Counted from the stretch's first letter, positions 1-9,705 are shown. The stretch: 64,000 nt of DNA from Corynebacterium sp. P3-F1 (GCF_030503635.1 NZ_CP129965.1:1488001-1552000); one strand, 5' to 3'. Numbers and translations are program-made. The notes: a model not told the origin generated them from the letters alone.

Positions 1-607
1 CGAGGACATCTCGGGTCCGACAACGCTGGTGGATCTTTCGCTGCCGCGCGACATCGACGACGCTGTGAGCGAACTCGACGGGGTCTCATTGATCAATATC
101 GAGGCCTTGCACGCGAAGCTCGGGGAAGACGACGTCAACCCCGGTTCGACAGAAGAGGGCAGTTCAGCCCGTCGCCGTGCCGAGGAGATTGTCACCCAGG
201 AGACGGTGGAATTCACCAGCGAGCAGCGCGTCCGTGATGTCGCACCGATTGTGACCCAGCTGCGTGTCAACGCAGCCGAGACCGCTAACTTCGAGCTGGA
301 GAAGCTGCGCGCGCGTATGCCGGAGCTTGACGAAGCTTCCTTCAACGAGGTCTCCAAGACTGTGAAACGGGTGGTAGATAAGCTCCTCCACCAGCCGACG
401 GTGAAGATCAAGGAATTGGCGGCCTCGCCTTCCGAAGTCAGCTACGAAATCGCCATCGAGGAGTTGTTCGGCCTGACCGGAGGCAAAGACACGACCACGG
501 GTTTGGCTGGCGGAGGCACGAGCCCCGGCCCCGGTATCGCACCCGCCGGTGGTTACGAGAAGAATTCCTTGTCCGGGTTCTGCGAGAAAGGAAACGATAG
601 TGACTGA
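1..607 (+). CDS. hemA: Glutamyl-tRNA reductase, C-terminal part (cut by window start)
   Basis: Reading from base 2, about 201 codons of the C-terminal half are visible. The enzyme reduces glutamyl-tRNA(Glu) to glutamate-1-semialdehyde with NADPH, the first committed step of tetrapyrrole synthesis in the C5 pathway. The visible part opens with a DLSLPRDID motif (end of the NADP-binding domain) and continues into the helical dimerisation domain, ending in a Gly/Pro-rich tail. The catalytic N-terminal domain lies outside the window. The stop overlaps the start of hemC by 8 bases, so the two are probably translationally coupled. Identity rests on the motif, the helical domain and the hemC neighbour. 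Confidence 0.93.
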   Translation, partial: EDISGPTTLVDLSLPRDIDDAVSELDGVSLINIEALHAKLGEDDVNPGSTEEGSSARRRAEEIVTQETVEFTSEQRVRDVAPIVTQLRVNAAETANFELEKLRARMPELDEASFNEVSKTVKRVVDKLLHQPTVKIKELAASPSEVSYEIAIEELFGLTGGKDTTTGLAGGGTSPGPGIAPAGGYEKNSLSGFCEKGNDSD

Positions 608-1529
608 CACGCCCACCGCTCCAACCGGCGGGACGGAGACCACATTGCGCTCGTTGCGCGTGGCCACACGGGGGTCGCAGCTCGCCCGCACCCAGGCCGG
701 GCATATGCGCGACGCGCTAATCAGTGCCGGCTACGCCTCCGAGCTCACGATTGTCACGACCGCGGGCGATCTGAGCCAGGCACCCGTGGAGCGCATCGGC
801 GTGGGCGTGTTCACCACAGCGATCCGCCAGGCCATCTTCGATGGGGAAGCGGATGTGGCTGTCCACTCCCTCAAGGACCTGCCCACAGCGCATGAGCCGC
901 GCACGCACCTGGTCATTCCGGTGCGTGAGGATCGCCGGGAGGCGCTTATCGCCCGCGACGGTATGACGCTGGCGGAGCTGCCCGAGGGTGCGCGGGTGGG
1001 CACATCAGCGCCGCGGCGGATTTCCCAGCTCAAAGCGATCCGGCCGGATCTGGATATCCAGCCGTTGCGCGGCAATATCGACTCACGCATGGGCCGGGTC
1101 ACCAGCGGCGAGCTGGACGCAGTCGTCCTGGCCTACGCCGGTTTGAGCCGCGTGGGTTTGGGCGACCGCGCCACGCAGGTCTTCGACCCGAACGAGGTCA
1201 TGCCGGCTCCTGCACAAGGGGCCTTAGCGGTGGAGTGCAGGGTGGACGACGAGTACGCACGCGGTGCCGTCGATAAGCTGGCTAGCCCCGACGACACGCT
1301 GTGCGCAACCGCCGAGCGCACGGTGCTCGCTGAACTCGAGGCGGGCTGCACGGCACCGGTGGCGTCGACCGCGACGATCGACGGCGGGCAGATTACCTTG
1401 CGGGGCGGCGTGTTCGCGCTCGACGGGTCCGCCCAGCTCATCGAGGAGGCCACGGGTGCAGACCCGGTGGAGCTTGGACGCGAGGTCGCGAAAGCGCTTT
1501 TCAGCGGTGGCGCTGCCCGCTTCCTCTAA
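600..1529 (+). CDS. hemC: Porphobilinogen deaminase (hydroxymethylbilane synthase)
   Basis: A 309-residue cytosolic enzyme that joins four porphobilinogen molecules into hydroxymethylbilane. The N-terminus has the family pattern [26 protein letters not shown] and the Arg-rich APRRISQL and LRGNIDSR segments form the active site. Cys250 in [10 protein letters not shown] is the expected attachment point of the dipyrromethane cofactor. The start is the GTG at 600, which gives the usual family N-terminus and overlaps the hemA stop; earlier in-frame starts would run through hemA. Length is normal for the family. Its product feeds the HemD domain encoded next. Confidence 0.96.
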   Translation: MTDTPTAPTGGTETTLRSLRVATRGSQLARTQAGHMRDALISAGYASELTIVTTAGDLSQAPVERIGVGVFTTAIRQAIFDGEADVAVHSLKDLPTAHEPRTHLVIPVREDRREALIARDGMTLAELPEGARVGTSAPRRISQLKAIRPDLDIQPLRGNIDSRMGRVTSGELDAVVLAYAGLSRVGLGDRATQVFDPNEVMPAPAQGALAVECRVDDEYARGAVDKLASPDDTLCATAERTVLAELEAGCTAPVASTATIDGGQITLRGGVFALDGSAQLIEEATGADPVELGREVAKALFSGGAARFL

Positions 1530-1710
1530 GCCCCAGTTCCCGCGGGAATTTCTGGAATTCGGCGCACTAAATTAAGGTGTAGTTACCATACGCCGTCAGC
1601 GCCGCTTCCCATGTGGTCCCCCTTGCGTGTTTCCGGGGGTCGTCAGCAGGCGCGATGTGCAGCTTTGTAAGTAATTTTTGTCGCGATCTGGCTAGAAAAG
1701 ATTTGAGTCA

Positions 1711-3453
1711 ATGACGAGTGCCGCCATGCCACTGTCCGCGGGTGAAAACGCGTCTTCCGCCGACCCCTCGGTTTCTCCGACCCCGAAGGGGAAAGTCGTT
1801 TTCGTCGGCGCGGGTCCGGGCAACCCTGATTTGCTCACTATCCGCGCCCGCGAAGTTCTCGAGCGCAACGCCGTCGCCGTTGTGGATCCGGATGTGTCCG
1901 CTGGTGTGCGTGACGTCGTCGGCTCTACTCTTCCGGTTCCGGAGGAAAAGCTGAAAGCCGCGCAGGAGGCCTACGAGGACATGTGCGCGAAAGCCAAGGA
2001 GGCCGGCGCGCGCCGCAAACCCCCGAAGCCGGCTGATCCCACGGCTGCGGAGCTGTCCGAGGCTGCACCCCAAGGCGAGGGCATTGTTGCGCCGCTCGAA
2101 ACGGCTCTGGATGAGGCGGCTTCCGCGATCGACCGTGGCGAAGCGGGCGACGGTGACGTGATCCGTCTTGTGGCGGGCAACCCGCTGACCCGTAACGCGA
2201 TCATGGAGGAGATCTCCGCCGTAGCTGCCGCCGGCCTGGAATTCCAGGTGGTGCCGGGAATGTCGCTTCCGTCGACGGTGCCGTCCTTCGCCGGAATTGG
2301 TCTGGGCTCCACCTACACTGAGGCTGACTTGGGCAATGAGCCCGTCGACTGGGACGGGCTCGCTGCAGCTCCCCAACCACTGGTGCTGCAGGGCGAAGCG
2401 CGTCATCTCCCGGTCATCTCTGAGGAGCTCACCGCGCGTGGCTATAGCCCGTCGACTCCGTTGACTGTCACGGTCAACGGCACGACGCGTTTGCAGCGAA
2501 CGTTCGATGCGACGCTGGGGACCGTCGGCAAGCTGGATGCTGATCTGGACGGCACCCTCGTAGTCACGATCGGCGCTGTCGTCGACGACCGTTCGAAGTA
2601 CTCCTGGTGGGAGAACCGGCCGCTGTATGGCTGGCGCGTACTCGTGCCGCGCGCGAAGGAGCAAGCCGGACCAATGAATGCGCGCCTGACCTCGTACGGC
2701 GCTATCCCCCAGTCAGTGCCGACAATCTCAATGGAGGCACCACGAAATCCCGCGCAAATGGACCGCGCGATCAAGGGCATCGTCGAGGGCCGCTACCAGT
2801 GGATCGTGTTCACCTCGGTCAACGGCGTCAACGCAGTGTGGGACAAAGTCGAGGAGCTCGGCTTGGACGCACGCTCGTTCGCGGGTGTGCACCTCGCCGC
2901 CGTGGGAACGAAGACCGCTGAAGCGATCCGTGCGCGCGGCATGTCTCCCGAGCTGCTGCCGCACCGCACGAAGCAGAACGCGCAGGGGCTCGTCGACGTC
3001 TTCCCGGAATACGTCGAGGAAATCGATCCGGTGGGGCGCGTGCTCTTGCCGCGCGCGGACATCGGCACTGATGTACTCGTGGACGGCCTGGTCGAGCGCG
3101 GCTGGGAAGTCGACGACGTTGTCGCGTACCGCACAGTCCGCGCCGCCCCGCCCGCCCCGGAGGTGCGCGACATGATCAAGACCGGCGGTTTTGACGCGGT
3201 GTGCTTCACCTCCGCCTCGACGGTGAAGAACCTCGTGGGCATTGCCGGAAAACCCCACTCCCGCACCATCATCGCTTGCATCGGACCGATGGCGGCCGCC
3301 GAAGCGAAGGAGCAGGGCCTGCGGGTCGACCTGGTGCCCGAGGTAGCCGACGTTCCGTCCCTCGTCGACGCTCTGGCCGAACACGTCGCGGGCCTCCGGG
3401 CCTCCGGCCAGCTGCCGCCGCCGCGCAAGAAGCGCCGGGCCCGCCGCTTCTAG
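1711..3453 (+). CDS. hemD: Fused uroporphyrinogen-III C-methyltransferase / uroporphyrinogen-III synthase
   Basis: A 580-residue two-domain protein. Residues about 25-300 resemble SUMT/CobA (VVFVGAGPGNPDLLTIRA, a tetrapyrrole methylase start; later VPGMSLPSTVPSFAGI). Residues about 310-570 are a uroporphyrinogen-III synthase domain (RVLVPRAKEQAG, VFTSVNGVNAV, CFTSASTVKNL). The HemD half closes hydroxymethylbilane with D-ring inversion; the SUMT half methylates uroporphyrinogen III toward siroheme or cobalamin. The methylase half has a long insertion rich in Lys, Ala and Pro (about residues 80-120), so methylase activity is less certain than synthase activity. The fusion is known in actinobacteria. 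The C-terminus is strongly basic. It starts 181 bases after hemC with no clear ribosome binding site. Confidence 0.92.
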   Translation: MTSAAMPLSAGENASSADPSVSPTPKGKVVFVGAGPGNPDLLTIRAREVLERNAVAVVDPDVSAGVRDVVGSTLPVPEEKLKAAQEAYEDMCAKAKEAGARRKPPKPADPTAAELSEAAPQGEGIVAPLETALDEAASAIDRGEAGDGDVIRLVAGNPLTRNAIMEEISAVAAAGLEFQVVPGMSLPSTVPSFAGIGLGSTYTEADLGNEPVDWDGLAAAPQPLVLQGEARHLPVISEELTARGYSPSTPLTVTVNGTTRLQRTFDATLGTVGKLDADLDGTLVVTIGAVVDDRSKYSWWENRPLYGWRVLVPRAKEQAGPMNARLTSYGAIPQSVPTISMEAPRNPAQMDRAIKGIVEGRYQWIVFTSVNGVNAVWDKVEELGLDARSFAGVHLAAVGTKTAEAIRARGMSPELLPHRTKQNAQGLVDVFPEYVEEIDPVGRVLLPRADIGTDVLVDGLVERGWEVDDVVAYRTVRAAPPAPEVRDMIKTGGFDAVCFTSASTVKNLVGIAGKPHSRTIIACIGPMAAAEAKEQGLRVDLVPEVADVPSLVDALAEHVAGLRASGQLPPPRKKRRARRF

Positions 3454-3501
3454 CTTCTGCATCATTTTCGCCCGGACCACGAACTTCCTAAAATGGGGGC
3501 C

Positions 3502-4551
3502 GTGTCTGATTCAGCTCTAAATTCCCTCAATTCTGGTCCAGTGCGCCGTCCCCGCCGGTTGCGCCGTTCCCCCGTCATGCGGGCGATGGTTGCCGAGAAC
3601 CGGCTGCACCCAACGGATTTCATTCTGCCGCTCTTCGTCGCCGACGATCTCGGTGAAAGCGGCGGCAAGCGGGAGATTCCCTCGATGCCGGGTGTGTACC
3701 AGCACAGCATGGACTCCCTGGTGGAAATCTGCCGGGAAGCCGTAGAGCTCGGCGTGCCCTGCGTGGACCTCTTCGGTGTGCCGCGCGACGCGGACAAGGA
3801 TGCGCAGGGGTCCCAGGCATGGGCTAAGGACGGAATTCTCAACCGTGGTGTGGCCCGTCTGCGGCAGGAATTCGGCGACGATCTGCTCATCATGGCGGAT
3901 ACCTGTCTGGACGAGTTCACCGACCACGGCCATTGCGGTGTGCTCACCACAGATGCCCACGGCAACCACGTGGTGGACAATGACACGACGCTGCCCCTGT
4001 ACGCGAAGATGGCGGTCTCCCAGGCGGAGGCCGGTGCCCACATTGTCAGTCCCTCGGGCATGATGGACGGCCAGATCGAGGTTATCCGGGCCGCACTCGA
4101 CGATGCGGGATGGCAGGATGTGGCGATCATGGCTTATTCCGCGAAGTATGCTTCCGCGTTCTTCGGGCCGTTCCGCGACGCGGTGGGTTCGTCATTGACG
4201 GGGGACCGCCGCACCTATCAACAGGATCCGGCCAATGTCCGTGAATCCTTGTTGGAGGTTGAGCTGGACGTCGCTGAAGGTGCGGATTTCGTGATGGTCA
4301 AGCCGGCCATGCCGTACTTGGATGTGCTGGCCGCGATCGCCGAGACATCCCCGGTTCCGGTTGCGGCGTACCAGGTCTCCGGCGAATACGCGATGATCCA
4401 GGCGTCCGGCGCCAACGGCTGGACCGACCGCGACGCCACCATGATGGAGTCCCTCATGGCTATCAAGCGCGCCGGTGCGGATCAGATCTTCACCTATTTT
4501 GCGCTTGATGCGGCCCGCATTCTGGCCGGCGGCTCCGCGCAGGGGAAGTGA
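3502..4551 (+). CDS. hemB: Delta-aminolevulinic acid dehydratase (porphobilinogen synthase)
   Basis: Condenses two 5-aminolevulinate molecules to porphobilinogen. Both Schiff-base lysines are present, in [13 protein letters not shown] and in [11 protein letters not shown]. The metal site reads [14 protein letters not shown]: it keeps two of the three cysteines of zinc enzymes and has Asp at the third. The start is ambiguous: ATG 3493 gives 352 residues, GTG 3502 gives 349. GTG is preferred because TAAAAT at 3489-3494 fits a -10 box exactly 7 nt before it, suggesting a leaderless mRNA, and the ATG would lie inside that box. Length is typical. Confidence 0.95.
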   Translation: MSDSALNSLNSGPVRRPRRLRRSPVMRAMVAENRLHPTDFILPLFVADDLGESGGKREIPSMPGVYQHSMDSLVEICREAVELGVPCVDLFGVPRDADKDAQGSQAWAKDGILNRGVARLRQEFGDDLLIMADTCLDEFTDHGHCGVLTTDAHGNHVVDNDTTLPLYAKMAVSQAEAGAHIVSPSGMMDGQIEVIRAALDDAGWQDVAIMAYSAKYASAFFGPFRDAVGSSLTGDRRTYQQDPANVRESLLEVELDVAEGADFVMVKPAMPYLDVLAAIAETSPVPVAAYQVSGEYAMIQASGANGWTDRDATMMESLMAIKRAGADQIFTYFALDAARILAGGSAQGK

Positions 4552-4558
4552 GCGTGCG

Positions 4559-5200
4559 ATGACGGTACCTAATCCGGGCATGCTGCCCGCGAATCCGGGC
4601 GGTGGGCCTGCTCAGGCACGAACAGGCGCGGGGCGGAATCCGACTGACCCGAATCAGCCACCGGAGACCGTGCGCTACCTGCTTTTCGCGTGGGCGGTCA
4701 TGCTCGGCGGCGAGCTGATCCACCAGCTGTTCAGCATTGCCATGGCATTTCTGAATCCCTCGGCGTTGATGGAGTCCGCACGGGAGGCCAACAAGACGGT
4801 CGGCGGCGATGCGGTTCCCAACGATCAGATCTCGCTGATCGTCTACGCCTCGATAACGTTGATGGGGCTGTTCATGCTGGCGTTCGTTCTCTTGCTGGCG
4901 GCTGCGCTCAACGCCGTGGCCCGGCAGAAGAAGTGGGCAGATAACGCGGTGAGATTGCTCATGGTGTTTTCCGCTTTCTTCGTGCTGCGCATGATCACCG
5001 TCTTCCTCGTCGTCGGTGCCAGTACCAACGAAATCCCGACTGCTGTGGTGGCCCTTGACGGTGTTATCCAGATCATCACGGGCGTGGCGGCGATCTGCGG
5101 GCTGATCTTCGCGTCACAGGACGAGGCGAAGAAATGGTCTGCTAAGCAAGATGCCAAAGGCGGGCGGGGCAACCATAATGATTCCAGTCCTGTTGCCTAG
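4559..5200 (+). CDS. Small membrane protein downstream of hemB
   Basis: A 213-residue protein of unknown function with about four predicted membrane segments (around YLLFAWAVMLGGELIHQLF, IVYASITLMGLFMLAFVLLL, LLMVFSAFFVLRMITVFLVV and VIQIITGVAAICGLIFA). The first 35 residues are Pro/Gly-rich and the C-terminal tail is hydrophilic. The ATG lies 7 bases after the hemB stop, implying cotranscription. A membrane protein follows hemB at this place in mycobacteria as well (recalled synteny), so it may be a conserved companion of heme synthesis. No catalytic motif is visible. Confidence 0.85.
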   Translation: MTVPNPGMLPANPGGGPAQARTGAGRNPTDPNQPPETVRYLLFAWAVMLGGELIHQLFSIAMAFLNPSALMESAREANKTVGGDAVPNDQISLIVYASITLMGLFMLAFVLLLAAALNAVARQKKWADNAVRLLMVFSAFFVLRMITVFLVVGASTNEIPTAVVALDGVIQIITGVAAICGLIFASQDEAKKWSAKQDAKGGRGNHNDSSPVA

Positions 5201-5262
5201 CAACACCAACACTTTGTCATGCACTGACATGACCTTGTCTTGATCGGGAGTCCCACACCACC

Positions 5263-5745
5263 ATGCCCGGAATGTTTCCCACGATGGCCAGCCATCCGGA
5301 TGACGCGAACCGCCGTTACTCCGGTCAGGTCGGTGACGAGTGGCCGCGTAATTTGCAGGTCGCTTTCTACCTCATTTGTGCCGCGGCAGTGCTCATGCTG
5401 CTCACAGCAATGCTCCTATTGAGGCAAGGACTCCCCGAAGGGGCCGATGAGGCGGTGCGCGGCTATTACATGACCAACATGCGGGTGGCGGCCATCGGCA
5501 ATATCGTGCTGGCGGTGCTGCTGGTGTCTGCCGCGGCTTTCTTCCGCCGGGGAAGTAAGAAGGCCCGCCGGTGGGCCGCTGGGTTCACGGGCTTGGCGCT
5601 GTTTCTCAATCTCGCCGCATTTTGGGCGCAAGTGATGACAGCCTGGTCGGCGATGGGCATTGTCATCCTGCTGGCATTCGCTATGCTCTTTGCGTTCCGG
5701 CAAGATTCAAATGCCTTCGTGGATAAGATGAGCCCGCGATTCTAG
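5263..5745 (+). CDS. Small membrane protein in the heme cluster
   Basis: A 160-residue protein with a soluble N-terminus of about 30 residues and four probable membrane helices (LQVAFYLICAAAVLMLLTAM, NMRVAAIGNIVLAVLLVSAA, AAGFTGLALFLNLAAFW and MGIVILLAFAMLFAF). Function unknown. It follows another small membrane protein on the same strand and precedes the P-type ATPase homologue, so the three may be cotranscribed. GGGAG lies 12 bases before ATG 5263, which is a loose fit; the ATG at 5272 is a possible alternative. Confidence 0.82.
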   Translation: MPGMFPTMASHPDDANRRYSGQVGDEWPRNLQVAFYLICAAAVLMLLTAMLLLRQGLPEGADEAVRGYYMTNMRVAAIGNIVLAVLLVSAAAFFRRGSKKARRWAAGFTGLALFLNLAAFWAQVMTAWSAMGIVILLAFAMLFAFRQDSNAFVDKMSPRF

Positions 5746-5832
5746 TTCCGGCAACTGGGCAATGTGGCGCCGCCAAGAATTGGCTACGGCGTCGCCGGCT
5801 GACACATCGACTGCTTGGAAAGGGGTGAAACA

Positions 5833-8610
5833 GTGGCACAGGGAGCGGACAACGGCAACTTCGAAGAACCGTTGAATTCCAGCGGCACCGACGACGTAGA
5901 AGAAGCGGGCCGTTCCGGAGCACCGGGAGGCGGCCTCACTGAGGGCGCCTCCCCAGCAAGCGCGGAGGAAGCAGCCGGCACCGTCGAGGTCGCCGATGCG
6001 GCGGAACCGGGCGATACCGCTGAAACCGGTGAGCTGGGCCGCTCCATTGAAGACGCGCACGAGGCGGCGCGTAAGGCAGGTTTTGCCATTGGCGGCGCAC
6101 CGCACGGCACGGACCACTCAGGATGGGCCGCGCTCGGCGATCTTCCGGATCGGCCCCACGTGTCCTATTCCTTCTTGTTGGAGGGCCTGCCTGCTGTCCC
6201 GGATGTGGACAAGATTGAGGCGGCGGTGGAGAAACTCGACGGTGTGCAGTGCCGGATTGTGCACCCCACTGCCACGGCGTGGGTGACAGCTCCGGACGAT
6301 ATGAGCCCGGACGTCATTGTGAAACTGTTCGCGGAGTACGGGGTGGCCGCCACGATGTCGGAAACGTCCCTGCTGCGCTACGCGGCCAGGGCGCAGACTG
6401 CCGAGCACCATACACGGCGCAAGCCTGTCAAAGACATGCCGTCACGTATTCGCCGGCGGCGCCGTTTGGCGGCACGCTCGCTGGATCAAGCCCGCCGCGC
6501 CGGGTACGGGCAGCCCCGCCGGCAAGAGAAACACGACGATGTTCTGTACACCGCCCGTGATCTTGTCACTCCGGCCCGAATGTGGCTCGCTCTCGTGCTC
6601 ACGGTCCCGGTGCTGGTTCTGGCCTACGTTGAGCCCGCGCAATTCGACGGCTGGCAGTGGGTCTCGCTTGCCCTGGCTACGCCGGTAGTCACGTGGTGTG
6701 CTTTTCCCTTCCACCGGGCAATGCTCGGCGGCGTCCGGCGCGGCATTGCCGCATTGGACGGCGCGAGTTCGATTGCCGTGATCATTGCTTATGTGTGGTC
6801 GGCTGCAGTCATTGCGTTAGCGCCCACCGGGCACCGGGGCTGGCATTCCGGATTCTCGTGGTTCGCCACGACACAAGGCACCGCTGGTGGACCTGAGCTG
6901 TTCCTCGACGTCGCGTGCGGGATCACGGCGTTGCTGCTCATCGGCAGGAGGTACTCGATCCGCGCGCGCACGCTGCTTATCGACGAACTGGCGGATGCCA
7001 CCCTCGACCTCGAAACCGAGTACACCCGAATTTGTAAGAAACGCGGCGCGGCCGACTGTGCCGAGGAAAAAATTCCTGTGTCGGAGATCAACCGCGGCGA
7101 CGACATTGTGGTGCGCCGCGGAGACGTCATCCCCGTGGACGGAAAGATCATGGGCGGGCGGGCACAGCTCCGGCCCGGGCTCATCGACGTGCACGAGCCG
7201 ACCAGCGTCAAGGTCGGCTCCGTGGTGTACGCCGGGTCCGTCATTCTCGAGGGAGAGATCAAGGTCCGGGCGCAGCGCACCGGCCACGCCACCCGCTGGC
7301 ACGCTGTGCGGCACTGGCTGAGCGACGTGGAGCGCCGCCAACGCCACGCGTCGGTGCAATACGCCCGCGGCGCGGCGCTGCTTCTCCCAATTGCGATGAC
7401 AGTCGCGTTCCTCAGTTTCATTCTGTGGGGGTTGATTGCCCGCGACTACAACGCCGCTTTGCGCACGGCCCTCGCCGTGTTGTCCGGCGTTGCTCCTCCC
7501 GCGCTTGCGCTGTCGCCGGCTCTGGCGCTCCGTCTTGGGGTGGAGTCGGCGGCCCGCCATGGAATGCTGCTGCGCGAGGGCGAGACACTGCGCAACCTCG
7601 ACGCGGTGGACACCGTGGTGTTCAACCGCGTGGGCACGCTCGCAGAATCGAAGATGTTCGTCGAATCCGTCACCGTTCTCGACGGCGAGAGCGAGGAGAT
7701 GGTGCTGCGTATCGCGGGTGCCTTGTCTATGGAATCGGCGTATCCCTATTCGCGCGCTCTGGTGCAGGGGGCTCGCGAGGCGCGTTCCCAGTCAGACCAC
7801 GAACCGGATATGCCCATGCGCTACGAGCTCGTCAGCATGGAGGAGGAGCCGAGCGGGGACATGACCGGGCGTGTGTCGCTCACGTATGTGGACGAGGAGG
7901 GGCACGAGACCGTCGCACAGGTGGATGCACGTCTGTGGCGTCCAGTGAACATGTCCAATCTGCACGGTGCCTTAGCTGTCGCGGCTACCTCCGGCGGGAC
8001 TCCGATTGTGGTGGGGTGGAAAGGCAAAGACCGCGGTGTGATCACCTTGTTCGACCCGTACAAGGACGACGCGGACAAGGCGGTCATGGCACTGGAATCC
8101 CGCGGCCTGGAAACGGTGATGCTCACCCGCGACACCTACCCAGTAGCGCGCCGTTTCGCTGATTACCTGGGTATCTCCACAGTTCTCGCCGGGATCACCA
8201 ACGACCGCAAACCGGGGGCGATCCGCAACCTGCGCGCCGGCGGAGCTCGAGTGGCCCTTGTCGGCGACAACACTGTCACCGCGGCCTTGCGCGCGGCGAA
8301 TGTGAGCCTGATGTACGCCACCGCCGACGACATCGAGACCGGCCAACAGCGTCGCCGGAAGTTGTCGGCGGTGGTGCTGCGCGAGGATGTCATGGCCGTG
8401 CCGCAGTTGATTGTCCATGCGCGGCGCGTGAGCGCGCTCATCGACAGAAATCAGTTCCTGGCGTGGAGCTACAACATCGCGGTGCTCGTTGCCGCGGCAG
8501 CCGGCGCCATCCCGCCGATCGTGGCGACGGTGCTCATGCTAGGTGCCTCGTTGCTCATCGAGGTCCTGTCTATGCGCGCCCGCCGCTTCCCGCGGGTCAG
8601 CCGGTTGTGA
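5833..8610 (+). CDS. P1B-type ATPase homologue with degenerate catalytic motifs (probable pseudo-ATPase)
   Basis: A 925-residue membrane protein with the full layout of a heavy-metal P-type ATPase: an acidic N-terminus, a ferredoxin-like HMA-type domain (about 109-175), eight predicted membrane helices (from about 250, 275, 305, 355, 514, 545, and two at 875-918), an actuator domain and P/N domains (about 590-860). Every diagnostic motif is altered. The HMA domain has no CxxC. TGES is replaced by IDVH (451-454). The intramembrane CPC is APP (554-556). The phosphorylated Asp of DKTGT is Asn598 in FNRVGTL. The HP motif is Tyr637-Pro, and GDGxND is GDNTVT (811-816). The reading frame is intact, so this is not a decayed gene. 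GTG 5833 is chosen because a purine-rich GGAAAGGGG lies just upstream; a TTG at 5815 is possible. ATP-driven ion transport is not expected; a scaffolding, sensing or heme/metal-handling role is inference only. Confidence 0.88.
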   Translation: MAQGADNGNFEEPLNSSGTDDVEEAGRSGAPGGGLTEGASPASAEEAAGTVEVADAAEPGDTAETGELGRSIEDAHEAARKAGFAIGGAPHGTDHSGWAALGDLPDRPHVSYSFLLEGLPAVPDVDKIEAAVEKLDGVQCRIVHPTATAWVTAPDDMSPDVIVKLFAEYGVAATMSETSLLRYAARAQTAEHHTRRKPVKDMPSRIRRRRRLAARSLDQARRAGYGQPRRQEKHDDVLYTARDLVTPARMWLALVLTVPVLVLAYVEPAQFDGWQWVSLALATPVVTWCAFPFHRAMLGGVRRGIAALDGASSIAVIIAYVWSAAVIALAPTGHRGWHSGFSWFATTQGTAGGPELFLDVACGITALLLIGRRYSIRARTLLIDELADATLDLETEYTRICKKRGAADCAEEKIPVSEINRGDDIVVRRGDVIPVDGKIMGGRAQLRPGLIDVHEPTSVKVGSVVYAGSVILEGEIKVRAQRTGHATRWHAVRHWLSDVERRQRHASVQYARGAALLLPIAMTVAFLSFILWGLIARDYNAALRTALAVLSGVAPPALALSPALALRLGVESAARHGMLLREGETLRNLDAVDTVVFNRVGTLAESKMFVESVTVLDGESEEMVLRIAGALSMESAYPYSRALVQGAREARSQSDHEPDMPMRYELVSMEEEPSGDMTGRVSLTYVDEEGHETVAQVDARLWRPVNMSNLHGALAVAATSGGTPIVVGWKGKDRGVITLFDPYKDDADKAVMALESRGLETVMLTRDTYPVARRFADYLGISTVLAGITNDRKPGAIRNLRAGGARVALVGDNTVTAALRAANVSLMYATADDIETGQQRRRKLSAVVLREDVMAVPQLIVHARRVSALIDRNQFLAWSYNIAVLVAAAAGAIPPIVATVLMLGASLLIEVLSMRARRFPRVSRL

Positions 8611-8643
8611 CACCCGGGGACCCAATGGGTCACAATGGACTGC

Positions 8644-9705
8644 ATGACCAGACGTGAGCTGACCCAAGCCCCCATTGTGGAGGCCGCGTGCGGCCGCACG
8701 CCATCCCGGACCCCAGTGTGGTTCATGCGGCAAGCCGGACGTTCTCTGCCGGAGTATCGCGCTGTGCGCGAAGGCATCGCCATGCTCGATTCGTGCTTCA
8801 TGCCGGAACTGCTGGCGGAGATCACGCTTCAGCCGGTGCGCCGCCATGATGTGGATGCCGCAATCCTGTTCTCCGACATCGTTGTGCCGCTCAAAGCTGC
8901 GGGCATGGATGTGGAGATCGTGCCTGGCCGCGGCCCCGTGATGGCCCAGCCGGTGCGGACGAGGGAGGACGTGGCAAATCTGCCGGTCCTCGACCACGAG
9001 GTCGACGAGGTCGCCCAGGGCATCAGCCACATTCTGGATGAATTGAACGACACCCAGGCACTCATTGGTTTCGTCGGCGCACCGTTCACCCTGGCCAGCT
9101 ATTTGGTTGAAGGTGGGCCGAGCAAGAATCACGAGAAAACCAAAGCCATGATGCACGGTGACCCGGAGACGTGGCACGAGCTCATGCGCCGCTTGGTGCC
9201 CACCATCACAGCGTTTCTGCGGACGCAGGTCACGGCTGGCATCGATGCGATGCAGCTGTTCGATTCCTGGGCCGGCTTCCTCACCGAAGCGGATTACCGC
9301 CGGCACGTCCTGCCGTACTCGACGGAGATCCTGGAATCCGTCAAGGGTGAGATTCCTCGTATCCACTTCGGCGTGACTACTGGTGAGCTACTCGGCGCCA
9401 TGTCGGAGGCCGGGTCAGAGGTGATGGGTGTGGACTGGCGCGTGCCGCTCGACCGCGCGGCGGAGCGCTTCGCCTCCCCGTGTGTCCTGCAGGGCAATCT
9501 CGACCCGGCAATGCTCTTCGCAGGGGCCGATGTATTCCGCGAAGAGATCCACCGCATCAAAGGGGAGGCGGCACGGGCACTCGAGGCAGGCACCGCAACA
9601 GGCCACATCTTCAACCTTGGCCACGGCGTGCTGCCGGATACCGACCCCGACGCCATCACGGAAGCCGTCCGGATCATTCATGACGGCAGTAAGGCAGGAG
9701 AATAA
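8644..9705 (+). CDS. hemE: Uroporphyrinogen decarboxylase
   Basis: A 353-residue cytosolic enzyme that removes the four acetate carboxyl groups of uroporphyrinogen III to give coproporphyrinogen III. The signature PVWFMRQAGRSLPEYR is at the N-terminus, and LFSDIVVPL, GFVGAPFTLASYL, LFDSWAG and LQGNLDP follow in family order. ATG 8644 is chosen over ATG 8635: there is no ribosome binding site, and a weak -10-like CACAAT lies at 8631-8636, 7 nt before 8644. The stop TAA shares one base with the hemY ATG, so the two are translationally coupled. Confidence 0.96.
   Translation: MTRRELTQAPIVEAACGRTPSRTPVWFMRQAGRSLPEYRAVREGIAMLDSCFMPELLAEITLQPVRRHDVDAAILFSDIVVPLKAAGMDVEIVPGRGPVMAQPVRTREDVANLPVLDHEVDEVAQGISHILDELNDTQALIGFVGAPFTLASYLVEGGPSKNHEKTKAMMHGDPETWHELMRRLVPTITAFLRTQVTAGIDAMQLFDSWAGFLTEADYRRHVLPYSTEILESVKGEIPRIHFGVTTGELLGAMSEAGSEVMGVDWRVPLDRAAERFASPCVLQGNLDPAMLFAGADVFREEIHRIKGEAARALEAGTATGHIFNLGHGVLPDTDPDAITEAVRIIHDGSKAGE

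Noticed and set aside
1530..1710. DtxR or heme-regulator box before hemD
   Set aside because: TTAAGGTGTAGTTACC has weak half-site resemblance only; no full palindrome matching a DtxR box was found.
7621..7650. Phospho-Asp loss in the P-type ATPase as a sequencing error or single mutation
   Set aside because: Asn598 is accompanied by independent changes in TGES, CPC, HP, GDGxND and the HMA CxxC, so one error cannot explain it.
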